Below are positions 34,202 through 41,809 of a DNA stretch of 64,000 bases, one piece after another. Position 1 is the stretch's first letter. Every line of letters begins with the position of its first letter. Below the pieces are notes generated by a model. The model ran no database searches. It was not told the origin of the DNA and was given only the letters and a program-made list of their open reading frames with translations. The position numbers were made by a program, and so were the translations under genes. This stretch comes from an uncultured Collinsella sp. (lineage in GTDB: Bacteria > Actinomycetota > Coriobacteriia > Coriobacteriales > Coriobacteriaceae), in NCBI GenBank assembly GCA_958445895.1, contig CAUCTV010000002.1, positions 30,681 through 94,680 on the forward strand, read 5' to 3'.

Positions 34202-34238
34202 AGATAATTATCAGACGAGAAATCTTTATCACTGATAT
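34202..34238. promoter_or_regulatory. Candidate operator sites upstream of modABC
   Basis: GATAATTATCAGA (34202-34214) and TATCACTGATA (34226-34236) are two short palindromes. They lie just upstream of a TATAAT box at 34252. A related longer palindrome, TCTGATAATTATTTATCAGA, lies after modC (37869-37888). Proposed to bind a molybdate-responsive repressor; not a verified ModE site. Confidence 0.45.
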
Positions 34239-34251
34239 TATTCGCACGAAA

Positions 34252-34257
34252 GTATAA
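34252..34257 (+). promoter_or_regulatory. -10 box of modABC
   Basis: Perfect TATAAT, 63 bases before the modA start. The -35 region is weak and overlaps the TATCACTGATA palindrome, consistent with repression. Confidence 0.55.
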
Positions 34258-34319
34258 TCTGGTAACAGAATAAAGCCCGCGGCGGGGGTGTCCGGGCGTA
34301 GTATTCGAAAGGATTGAAC

Positions 34320-35192
34320 ATGTTCGATATGGCTTCTCGCCGCGGATTCGTCTCGCTTTCTGCTGTCGCCGCTGCCGGCCTTGGCCTTGCCGGGTGCTCC
34401 GGCAATAAGGCGCCTGAGTCGACTGGCTCCGATGCCGGTTCTGCTAAGGCATCGTCCAAGAAGGCTGTCGAGCTGCAGGTCTTTGCCGCCAACTCACTCG
34501 AGAAGGCTCTGCCCGAGGTTCAGAAGCTCTACACCGACCAGACCGGCACCGCCTTTGCCGACACGCAGTTTAAGGCTTCTGGCGACCTCGTTGAGCAGAT
34601 GCGTGCTGGTGCCACGGTCGACGTGCTCATCACCGCCTCCAAGGGCACCATGGACGACGCCGAGGCCGCCGAGCTCGTCGATGCCGACACCCGTGAGGAT
34701 ATGTTCGTCAACGACCTTGTGATCATTCGTGCTGAGGGTTCCGACACCAAGATCGAGGCCATCGCCGACGTCGCGAATCTGGACGGCAAGATTGCCATCG
34801 GCGACGCCAAGACCGTCCCCGCCGGCAAGTACGCCAACCAGGCCTTAGATTCTGTGGGTCTCTACACCGGCACCGAAGGCGATGACGGCGAGTATGCTCC
34901 CGAGATCGCTGACAAGGTCGCGCTGGCCGACAAAGTTGGTACCGCCGCCGCTTATGTGTCCACAGGCGACTGCGTGGCCGGTTTTGTCTACAGCTCCGAT
35001 ATCTTCCGCTACGACGGCATCGAGGAGGCCTTCGTGTGCCCCGAGGATTCGCACAAGCCCATCGTGTACCCGGGTGCCGTTGCCGAGAGCTCCGAGCATG
35101 CCGACGAAGCCAAGGCGTTCATCGACTTCTGCCTGTCTAACAAGAAGGCCCAGAAGATTTGGGCTAAGTACGGCTTTGAGCTTTCCGCGTAG
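34320..35192 (+). CDS. modA: Molybdate-binding lipoprotein of an ABC transporter
   Basis: 290-residue substrate-binding protein. The N-terminus has a twin-arginine-like ASRRGFVSL start and a lipobox LGLAGC, so the mature protein would be lipidated at Cys26. A Ser/Ala/Lys-rich spacer follows. The binding domain has LQVFAANSLEKALPEVQKLY (ModA-type AASL start), FKASGDLVEQMRAGATVDVLITAS and VGTAAAYVSTGDCVAGFVYSSD. ATG follows GAAAGGATTGAAC. The modB gene follows after 68 bases. Molybdate specificity is inferred from family and operon; tungstate is also possible. Confidence 0.93.
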   Translation: MFDMASRRGFVSLSAVAAAGLGLAGCSGNKAPESTGSDAGSAKASSKKAVELQVFAANSLEKALPEVQKLYTDQTGTAFADTQFKASGDLVEQMRAGATVDVLITASKGTMDDAEAAELVDADTREDMFVNDLVIIRAEGSDTKIEAIADVANLDGKIAIGDAKTVPAGKYANQALDSVGLYTGTEGDDGEYAPEIADKVALADKVGTAAAYVSTGDCVAGFVYSSDIFRYDGIEEAFVCPEDSHKPIVYPGAVAESSEHADEAKAFIDFCLSNKKAQKIWAKYGFELSA

Positions 35193-35260
35193 TGCGGCTT
35201 GGCGCGATAATTCCATCGTTTTGTGTTTCACTTCGTCCTCGTATTCGCTTGGAGCTTTTC

Positions 35261-36703
35261 GTGCTTAATAGATTCCGCATGCTTGTCGCCTGTGCTTTGA
35301 CCTTCGCGCTTTGCTGGGTGCCGGGATTTGCGTTTGCTGGGGACGCTGAGGACGGGGCCCAGGTTGCTGCGACCGCTCATGGGCTTTCCTATGGGATCGA
35401 GGGTTTTGAGCGGTTGGCCAAGGGGACCGCTCGTGCCATGGAGGGCCAGCCTGAGGGCTACCGGTTTCCCGTTGACGAGGACGTGGACCTTGTAGTGGCT
35501 CCTGCTGCCGATCGCGTTGTGGTGTGGCTATCGCCCAAGGCGGTCGAGAAATATGGATTGGATCCGCAGGACAACGAGTGCGTATCGGGTCTCAAGGCCC
35601 TTGTCTGTGAGCTCGACAGCGCAAACTGCATGGGGGGTGCGCAGCTAGGGGACGTGGATCTTCCTTGGTATGTCACGGCGGAAACAACGTTTGATGCCGG
35701 CGGGTATACCTATGGCTTTGACGAGCACGGTGCGGATGGGGACCGCTATGTGGTGATTGCATCAGCCTCGGGTGATGCCAAGGGCGGCGCGCGTTGGCTT
35801 GATAGCGCTCAAATGGTAGAGGCATCGTCTGTCGTGTTGCGGGATGAGCAGGGGCCCTTGACCTCTCTGGCCTCCTTTTTGGGCGACATCGACTATCGCC
35901 CGCTTTGGGTGTCCATTAAAACGAGCGGCCTTGCCCTGCTGACCTCCTTTGCGCTGGGCCTGTTCGCCGCGTGGAAGACTATGGGTACCTCGAGTCGCAT
36001 CAAGGGCCTGCTCGATTCGGTCTTTACGATTCCTATGGTGCTGCCGCCCACGGTCTGCGGCTTTCTGCTCCTCATGCTGTTTGGCCGCTCGACCGGGGTG
36101 GGCCAGTGGCTTATCGCGCACGGCGTCTCGATCGTCTTTACGTGGCCGGCGGCGGTCATTTCGGCCGTCGTTGTGTCGTTTCCGCTGGTCTACCGCACGG
36201 CGCTCGGAGCCTTCGAGAGCCTCGACACGCAGATGCTCGACGCCGCGCGAACCTTGGGATGGTCCGAGCGCCGCATCTTTACCAAGCTCATGATGCCGCT
36301 CGGCTGGCCCTCGATTGCCGCCGGCACGGTGCTCGCCTTTGCCCGCGCGATGGGCGAGTTTGGCTGCACCCTGTTCTTTGCGGGCAACTACGCCGGTATT
36401 ACGCAGACCATTCCCATCGCCATCTACTTTGAGTGGATGGGCGGCAACACGTCGGTGGCCCTCTTTTGGGTCGTCGTCGTGATCGTGTTTAGTTTCCTGG
36501 TCATTTTGTTCATCAATATGTACACGGCGCATTCGCAAAAGTACCGCGAGCGCGGCCTGTCCCGCGCGGAGCGCAAGCAGGCCAAGCGGCTGGGCAGCCA
36601 GACCGATTCGCTCGACCCGGTCGGCGGCGATGCCTTGCGCATCGATCGCGAGGCGCTGGCCGAGCTTATGCGCGATGACGCAGCACCGCAGGGAGGTCGA
36701 TAA
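35261..36703 (+). CDS. modB: Molybdate ABC permease with an extracytoplasmic N-terminal domain
   Basis: 480 residues, about twice the usual ModB length. Residues 1-26 look like a signal/anchor helix (MLVACALTFALCWVPGFAFA). Residues about 27-213 form a polar extracytoplasmic domain. From residue 214 it is a standard ModB permease with about five helices and the EAA loop DAARTLGWSERRIFTKLMMP, then GEFGCTLFFAGN. The C-terminal 55 residues are a charged cytoplasmic tail. The start is GTG, 6-7 bases after TTGGAGC. The frame is continuous, so this is a real fusion rather than a miscalled start. The N-domain is unrecognised. Confidence 0.9.
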   Translation: MLNRFRMLVACALTFALCWVPGFAFAGDAEDGAQVAATAHGLSYGIEGFERLAKGTARAMEGQPEGYRFPVDEDVDLVVAPAADRVVVWLSPKAVEKYGLDPQDNECVSGLKALVCELDSANCMGGAQLGDVDLPWYVTAETTFDAGGYTYGFDEHGADGDRYVVIASASGDAKGGARWLDSAQMVEASSVVLRDEQGPLTSLASFLGDIDYRPLWVSIKTSGLALLTSFALGLFAAWKTMGTSSRIKGLLDSVFTIPMVLPPTVCGFLLLMLFGRSTGVGQWLIAHGVSIVFTWPAAVISAVVVSFPLVYRTALGAFESLDTQMLDAARTLGWSERRIFTKLMMPLGWPSIAAGTVLAFARAMGEFGCTLFFAGNYAGITQTIPIAIYFEWMGGNTSVALFWVVVVIVFSFLVILFINMYTAHSQKYRERGLSRAERKQAKRLGSQTDSLDPVGGDALRIDREALAELMRDDAAPQGGR

Positions 36704-36706
36704 GCT

Positions 36707-37777
36707 ATGTCGCTCGCTTTAGATATCAAAAAACGCTATCCCGGGTTTATGCTCGACATGCAGCTTGAGGCCGGCGAGGAGCGTGTGGCGCTCCTGGGCG
36801 CCTCGGGTTGCGGCAAGAGCTGCACGTTGCGCTGCATTGCCGGCGTGGAGACACCCGACGAGGGCAAGATCGTCGCCAACGGCGTGACCTTCTTTGACTC
36901 TGCGGCGGGCATCAACCTTTCGCCCCAGGAGCGAAAATGCGCCCTGATGTTTCAAAACTATCAGCTGTTCCCTAATATGACGGTGGCCGATAACGTGTGC
37001 GCCGGCGTTGAGGGTGCAGGTGACGCCGCAGCGCGTAGACAACTTGCCGAGCGCTACCTGGGCATCTTTGGACTGGCCGACTTTGCCGACCGTTATCCCG
37101 CGCGCCTCTCGGGCGGCCAGCAGCAGCGTGTGGCGCTTGCTCGCATGGTGGCGGCACACCCGGGCATTTTTATGTTCGACGAGCCCATGAGCGCGCTCGA
37201 CGCGTATCTCAAGAGCGCGCTTGAGCAGAACATGCTCGACCTGTTCGACGTCTGTAACCGTACCGTGCTCTACGTGAGCCACGATATTGACGAGGCATGC
37301 CGCCTGTGCGAGCGCATTTGCGTGATGCATAACGGGCATGTGGAGGAGATCGGCTCCGTCGAGGACGTGGTCCGCCGGCCGCAAACCTTGGCTGCGCTGC
37401 GTCTGACGGGCTGCAAGAATACGAGCCGCGCGCGCAAGATCGAGCTTCAGGAAGTTGAAGCCCTGGACTGGGGCATGACCTTCAACGTGGGCCGTGAGGT
37501 TCCCGATAATGTGGCGTACCTGGGTATTCGTGCGAGCTACTTCCATGTGGACAACCGCGCTGAGCGCGGTCGTAACAGCTACGATCTGCATGTGGCCCGC
37601 GTGAGCGATTCGCGTTTTGAGCGCCTGGTGCTGCTGGATGTGCCGCGTGCCGATGCGCCGACGCGCCTGCAGTGGAAGGTCAACAAAGTGGGCATGCCTG
37701 TCGACGAGCTGCCGCAAGCAGGCGAGACGCTGCGCATGCATTTTGATGCCAGCAGGATCCATTTGGTTTGTCGTTGA
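36707..37777 (+). CDS. modC: Molybdate ABC transporter ATPase
   Basis: 356-residue ABC ATPase. Walker A LLGASGCGKSCTLR (about residue 30), Q-loop MFQNYQLFPNMTVADNV, signature LSGGQQQRVALARM, Walker B IFMFDEPMSALDAYLKS and the H-loop SHDIDEACRL are intact. The C-terminal about 120 residues hold a MOP-like regulatory region (GIRASYFHVDN...DAPTRLQWKVNKV). ATG is 3 bases after the modB stop, with GGGAGG upstream, so modBC are translationally linked. Drives molybdate import. Confidence 0.94.
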   Translation: MSLALDIKKRYPGFMLDMQLEAGEERVALLGASGCGKSCTLRCIAGVETPDEGKIVANGVTFFDSAAGINLSPQERKCALMFQNYQLFPNMTVADNVCAGVEGAGDAAARRQLAERYLGIFGLADFADRYPARLSGGQQQRVALARMVAAHPGIFMFDEPMSALDAYLKSALEQNMLDLFDVCNRTVLYVSHDIDEACRLCERICVMHNGHVEEIGSVEDVVRRPQTLAALRLTGCKNTSRARKIELQEVEALDWGMTFNVGREVPDNVAYLGIRASYFHVDNRAERGRNSYDLHVARVSDSRFERLVLLDVPRADAPTRLQWKVNKVGMPVDELPQAGETLRMHFDASRIHLVCR

Positions 37778-37994
37778 TGCGGTGGGCGATGCGGGCGAGG
37801 AGGTAGTCCTCGACCGCTTTGTTTCCGCTTTATCGCTCGCCGATTTCTATATGACAAAATCTTATCAATCTGATAATTATTTATCAGACAGCGAGGTGTT
37901 CGCACCCCGCAGCTGTCGTACGAATGTCAACGGTGTTCGCATGGTCGATGACCGTTGATATAGTTGACCTTAACTTGTAAAGGAGGGTGCGCAC
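37778..37994. other. Intergenic leader between modC and the double-cubane genes
   Basis: Holds the TCTGATAATTATTTATCAGA palindrome (37869-37888) and a perfect 8-bp hairpin TCAACGGT / ACCGTTGA (37927-37958), then a strong ribosome binding site AAAGGAGG (37980) for a short frame. No terminator with a good T-run follows modC. No riboswitch class was recognised. Confidence 0.5.
37869..37888. promoter_or_regulatory. Palindrome related to the modA upstream sites
   Basis: TCTGATAATTATTTATCAGA, near-perfect inverted repeat sharing TGATAATTAT with the site at 34202-34214. Confidence 0.45.
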
Positions 37995-38063
37995 ATGCCG
38001 CAGTCGACATACATTCGCCGCGTTGCCGCGCGTGCCCTATATATCGCTCGGAGCCGCATATGA
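37995..38063 (+). CDS. Possible 22-residue leader peptide
   Basis: ATG lies 7 bases after AAAGGAGGGT, one of the best binding sites in the window. The peptide starts MPQSTYIRRVAARAL and ends YIARSRI before TGA; five of 22 residues are Arg. A perfect 8-bp stem CGGAGCCG / CGGCTCCG (38049-38056 and 38077-38084) spans the stop codon. It may be a translated leader controlling the double-cubane operon that starts 160 bases on; the signal sensed is unknown. A chance frame cannot be excluded. Confidence 0.4.
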   Translation: MPQSTYIRRVAARALYIARSRI

Positions 38064-38222
38064 GCAGGTATGTTCACGGCTCCGGGAGAGACGACGCACA
38101 ACTAAATAATCGACCGCAAAGCAGGTTCCCTAAAATTCCGGGTTTGAGCACGGCTGGGCAATCGCCGTCCGTCGTGCATCGATACCGCTGTTATCCGTTT
38201 TTGGTTCGAGAGGGGAACCGTC

Positions 38223-39506
38223 ATGGCTGAAGAATTTGATTTCCATCCGATGTGGGAGAGCCTCGGCATGAATCTTGCCGACCACGACATGCTGCTGGGC
38301 GCCGTGGGCCAGATGTACGGCGATATGTTCTTGACGCAGAACAATCGCCCCAAGTCCACGTCCTACCTGGACTTTGTGGCCACCAACATCCACAGCGGCC
38401 GTATTAAGGAGATGCTCGACAAGAAGGAGGCCGGCGAGGCCACCAAGATCGTCGGTTCGTTCTGCGTGTACGTGCCCGAGGAGATTGTGCTCGCCTGCGA
38501 CGGTATTCCCGTGGGCCTGTGCTCGGGTGCCGATTGGGCAACCGATAAGGTCGAGGAGCATCTGCCGCGCAACACCTGCCCGCTTATCAAGAGCTTTGCC
38601 GGCTTTAAGCTGGGCGAGGTCTGCCCCTACATTGAGTCGAGTGACTTGGTGGTAGGCGAGAACACCTGCGATGGCAAGAAGAAGGCCTACGAGTTTTTTG
38701 CCACGCAAAAGAACATGTACGTCATGGATATTCCCAACGTACACGACGAGTCGACGCTCGTGACCTGGAAGGCCGAGGTCAAGAAGCTCGCCGCCAAGAT
38801 CGAGGAAGAGTGCGGCGTCACGATCACGCCTGAGCGTCTGAAGGCCGCCATCCACGCCGTCAATGAGAAGCGACGTGCCCTGCAGCGCCTCGCTGCCACG
38901 CGCGCTGCCGACCCTGCACCTATTAGCGGTCTCGACAGCCTACTGACCGTTCAGGCCGCCTTTATGGACGACACGCCGCGTCTGACCGGAGCCATCAACG
39001 ATATGGCGGCTGAGTGCGAGCAGCGTGTCGAGGCTGGCGAGGGCGTGGCGCCCAAGGGGACCAAGCGCATCCTGTACACCGGCACGCCCATGGCCGTGCC
39101 CAACTGGAAGCTGTTCAACCTCATCGAGAAAGCCGGCGGCGTTGTGGTAGGCGAGGAGTCCTGCACGGGCTCGCGCTACTACAAGGACCTGGTCGACGAG
39201 TCCGGTGAGACGGTGGACGAGATGCTCGATGCCATCGCCGAGCGCTACTTTAAGATCAACTGCGCCGTCTTTACGCCCAACGACCAGCGTATGAAGGACA
39301 TTGTCCAGATGGCCAAGGACCTGCATGCCGACGGCATCGTCGACGTGGCCCTGCAGTTCTGCACGCTCTATGAGATGGAGTCGTTTGCCGTGGAGAAGGC
39401 CGCCGAGGAAGCCGGCATTCCGTTTATGCACATCACGACCGACTACGCCGGTGAGGATGCAGGCCAACTGCAAACCAGGATCGAGGCCTTCTTGGAAACC
39501 ATTTAG
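38223..39506 (+). CDS. Double-cubane-cluster reductase family protein, paralogue 1
   Basis: 427 residues of the HgdB-like/2-hydroxyacyl-CoA dehydratase fold. It fits the double-cubane-cluster protein (DCCP, YjiM-like) branch, in which an [8Fe-9S] cluster reduces small substrates after ATP-driven electron injection by an activator. LPRNTCPLIKSFAGF, EVCPYIESSDLVVGENTCDGKKK, EESCTGSRYYKDLV and NCAVFTPNDQRMKD provide the conserved Cys pattern. Relative to paralogue 2, the C-terminal Cys block is FCTLYEMES rather than [12 protein letters not shown] follows GAGGGGAACC. First gene of a set with paralogue 2 and the activator. Substrate unknown. Confidence 0.87.
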   Translation: MAEEFDFHPMWESLGMNLADHDMLLGAVGQMYGDMFLTQNNRPKSTSYLDFVATNIHSGRIKEMLDKKEAGEATKIVGSFCVYVPEEIVLACDGIPVGLCSGADWATDKVEEHLPRNTCPLIKSFAGFKLGEVCPYIESSDLVVGENTCDGKKKAYEFFATQKNMYVMDIPNVHDESTLVTWKAEVKKLAAKIEEECGVTITPERLKAAIHAVNEKRRALQRLAATRAADPAPISGLDSLLTVQAAFMDDTPRLTGAINDMAAECEQRVEAGEGVAPKGTKRILYTGTPMAVPNWKLFNLIEKAGGVVVGEESCTGSRYYKDLVDESGETVDEMLDAIAERYFKINCAVFTPNDQRMKDIVQMAKDLHADGIVDVALQFCTLYEMESFAVEKAAEEAGIPFMHITTDYAGEDAGQLQTRIEAFLETI

Positions 39507-39520
39507 GGCTATCCGTCCCG

Positions 39521-39624
39521 GCGGCTTTCCCAGGCACCCGATCTCGCCGTTCAAACCGTCGCTTGCGTGCGAAAGTACGCGGCGCGCCTCTTTCACGGCA
39601 ACCTCGGGAACCTGGGAAAGCCGC
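39521..39624. repeat. Nested palindrome family NP2, copy C
   Basis: Outer arms begin with 14 perfect pairs (39521-39534 with 39611-39624), then CCCGA/TCGGG and GCCGT/ACGGC around small loops. Inner conserved TCAAACCGTCGCTTGCGT, a GCGTGC-GAAA-GTACGC hairpin, then CCTCTTTC. It lies in the 150-base gap between the two paralogues. Confidence 0.9.
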
Positions 39625-39656
39625 TTCCTTGGTTGGTTAAAAGGTTTAGGAGTTAT

Positions 39657-40820
39657 ATGTCGGAAAATATTGAGCAGCCGTTGCCGCGCACGTTTGAGGA
39701 GTTCAACGAGCAACGCAAGGCGGCGTTTATTCGCGTCAAGGATTACAAGCAGGCCGGCAATCGCCTGGTCGGTTTTCTGTGCAGCTACACGCCGCTCGAG
39801 ATTATCGATGCCGCGGGGGCAGCGAGCGTGGCGCTGTGCGGCACGTCCGACGAGGTGATTCCCGAGGCCGAGAAGGTGCTGCCGGCAAACCTCTGCCCGC
39901 TCATCAAGTCGACCTACGGATTTGCCTATTCGCAAAAGTGCCCGTTTACGTACTTTAGCGACATGATCATCGGTGAGACCACGTGCGACGGCAAGAAGAA
40001 GATGTACGAGCTGCTCAACGAGCTCAAGCGCACGCACATTCTGCATCTTCCGCAGGGTCGCGATCGCGCCTACGAGCGTGAAGGCTGGTACGAGGAGTGC
40101 CGCCTGCTTAAGGAGGAGCTCGAGGGCTTCTACGGCATCACGATTCCCAACGATGACCTGCGCACCGCCGTGCGCCGTCGCAACCGCTTGCGTGCGGCCC
40201 AGCTCGAGATGTTTGCGCTGCAGGCTAACCAGCCGGCGGCTATGAGCGGCGTCGACCTGATGAGCACCATGTTTGCCGGTACGTTCAGCTTTGATATCGG
40301 GGCTTATACGCAGCAGCTGGAGCAAAAGGTTGCCAAGCTGCGCGAGGCCTACGACGCGGGCGAGCGCCCGGTTGCGGCGGATGCCAAGCGCATTCTGATC
40401 ACCGGTTGCCCGGTGGGCGGCGTAATCAACAAAATCGGCCGCACCATCGAGTCCAACGGCGGCGTGGTTGTGTGCATGGACGACTGCTCGGGCGAGCGTA
40501 CGGCGGCCATGATGATCGACCCGGACGCGCCCGACATCCTGCGCGCCATCGCCGACCGCTACCTGGATATCAACTGCTCGGTCATGACGCCCAATGACGG
40601 TCGTATGGAAAACACGCTGGCCATGTGCGAGAAGTATCATGTCGATGGCGTGGTAGAGAGCGTGCTGCAGGCATGCCACACCTTTAACGTGGAGAGTGCG
40701 CGCATGCAGGAGGCCGTCGAGGGTGCGGGCATTCCGTACATGAAGATCGAGACCGACTACAGCAACGGCGACATGGGCCAGATTGAGACCCGCATCGCCG
40801 CCTTCATCGAAACCCTCTAG
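39657..40820 (+). CDS. Double-cubane-cluster reductase family protein, paralogue 2 (YjiM-like)
   Basis: 387 residues, closely matching E. coli YjiM in length and blocks: [82 protein letters not shown] and [14 protein letters not shown], ending AAFIETL. Known DCCPs are dimers carrying [8Fe-9S] clusters that reduce small molecules such as acetylene; the natural substrate is unknown. ATG follows TTTAGGAG; the frame is open upstream through the NP2 palindrome but without a site. The paralogous pair may form a heterodimer like HgdA/HgdB. Confidence 0.9.
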   Translation: MSENIEQPLPRTFEEFNEQRKAAFIRVKDYKQAGNRLVGFLCSYTPLEIIDAAGAASVALCGTSDEVIPEAEKVLPANLCPLIKSTYGFAYSQKCPFTYFSDMIIGETTCDGKKKMYELLNELKRTHILHLPQGRDRAYEREGWYEECRLLKEELEGFYGITIPNDDLRTAVRRRNRLRAAQLEMFALQANQPAAMSGVDLMSTMFAGTFSFDIGAYTQQLEQKVAKLREAYDAGERPVAADAKRILITGCPVGGVINKIGRTIESNGGVVVCMDDCSGERTAAMMIDPDAPDILRAIADRYLDINCSVMTPNDGRMENTLAMCEKYHVDGVVESVLQACHTFNVESARMQEAVEGAGIPYMKIETDYSNGDMGQIETRIAAFIETL

Positions 40821-40822
40821 CT

Positions 40823-40914
40823 TCCTCAGGCACCGGATCTTGCCCCTCAAACCGTCGCTTGCGTACCAAAGTACGCCGCGCTCCTCTTTCGGGGCAACCT
40901 CCGGCACCTGAGAA
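40823..40914. repeat. Nested palindrome family NP2, copy D
   Basis: Outer pairings CTCAGG/CCTGAG, CCGGA/TCCGG and GCCCC/GGGGC around small loops. Inner TCAAACCGTCGCTTGCGTAC, hairpin GCGTAC-CAAA-GTACGC, then CTCCTCTTTC. The core is nearly identical to copy C. Starts two bases after the paralogue 2 stop codon; CTCTAG/CTAGAG extends the arms further out. Confidence 0.9.
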
Positions 40915-40974
40915 ACCTAGAGCTAAGGCGCCTGAACGCGCCGCTGTCTTTGATGTTTGGATTAGGAGAGAGCC

Positions 40975-41739
40975 ATGATAGGGATCGGGGTCGATATCGG
41001 GTCTACGGCGGCTAAGGCTGCTGTGGTCGATGGTGAGGGTTCGGTGGCGTGGACGTGCGTGCAGCCAACCGGGTTCTCCTCGGTCGATGCCGCCGATAGG
41101 TTGCGCGAGGCGCTCGCGGCGGCGGGCTTTGACGTTGCATCCGATTCTGCGCGTGTGGTGGCCACGGGTTACGGGCGCGTGGCTGTGCCATACGCCCACA
41201 AGGTTGTGACCGAGATTACCTGCCACGGCACCGGTGCCGTGCGTCTGTTTGGCGATCACGGCACGGTGATTGACGTGGGGGGCCAGGACACCAAGGTCAT
41301 CCAGCTTAAAGGCGGCCGCGTGGCCAAGTTTGCCATGAACGACAAGTGCGCTGCCGGCACGGGGCGCTTTTTGGAGATCATGGCCGACCGCCTAGGCATT
41401 TCCCAGCAGCAGATGGCCGACCTGGCGCGTTCCGGCGAGCCTACCAAGATCAGCAGCATGTGCACGGTATTTGCCGAAAGCGAGGTTATCAGCCTGATCG
41501 GTCGCGGTGAGCCGCGCGAGAACATCGCACGTGGCGTGATCGACAGCGTGGTCTCGCGCGTGGCGACCATGGCCGGGCAGGCCGCGGGCGCCCCGTACTA
41601 CCTGACCGGTGGCCTGTGCGAGAACGCCTTCGTGGTGGAGCGGTTGGGCGAGCTACTGGGGTCGCCGGTGACCACCTCGTCCCAGGCTCGCTTTGCCGGT
41701 GCCATCGGCGCGGCGATTCGCGCGCAGGCGCTCAATTAA
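40975..41739 (+). CDS. ASKHA-type ATPase activator of the double-cubane reductase
   Basis: 254-residue acyl-CoA dehydratase activase / YjiL-like protein. A homodimer holding one [4Fe-4S] cluster hydrolyses ATP to push an electron onto the partner reductase. IGVDIGSTAAKAAVVD is the phosphate-1 motif, TVIDVGGQDTKVIQL the phosphate-2 region and YLTGGLCENAFVVERL the adenosine site. The cluster Cys are in NDKCAAGTGRFLEIM and SSMCTVFAESEV. ATG follows TTAGGAGAG. It follows the two reductases and precedes selD by 70 bases, which suggests co-expression. Confidence 0.92.
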   Translation: MIGIGVDIGSTAAKAAVVDGEGSVAWTCVQPTGFSSVDAADRLREALAAAGFDVASDSARVVATGYGRVAVPYAHKVVTEITCHGTGAVRLFGDHGTVIDVGGQDTKVIQLKGGRVAKFAMNDKCAAGTGRFLEIMADRLGISQQQMADLARSGEPTKISSMCTVFAESEVISLIGRGEPRENIARGVIDSVVSRVATMAGQAAGAPYYLTGGLCENAFVVERLGELLGSPVTTSSQARFAGAIGAAIRAQALN

Positions 41740-41809
41740 TGCATCCGCCCCAGGCTCGCATTCATGCGTATACTGGGAGAAAATGATTGACCGATGAGAG
41801 GAGGTATCG

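Noticed and set aside
37995..38102. Reading the TGA at 38061 as selenocysteine to extend the short leader frame
   Set aside because: The hairpin begins before the TGA and would be melted by the ribosome, and the extension is only 13 codons before TAA with no motif. A normal stop is simpler.
38223..40820. 2-hydroxyacyl-CoA dehydratase (HgdAB-type) activity
   Set aside because: No CoA-transferase, acyl-CoA dehydrogenase or etf genes nearby, and the Cys pattern and length fit the DCCP/YjiM branch better.
38940..40907. Very long open frame on the minus strand over the double-cubane genes
   Set aside because: It is antisense to well-supported enzymes with conserved motifs and good start sites. 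High GC with strong third-position bias gives such shadows. No ribosome binding site or family motif is seen.
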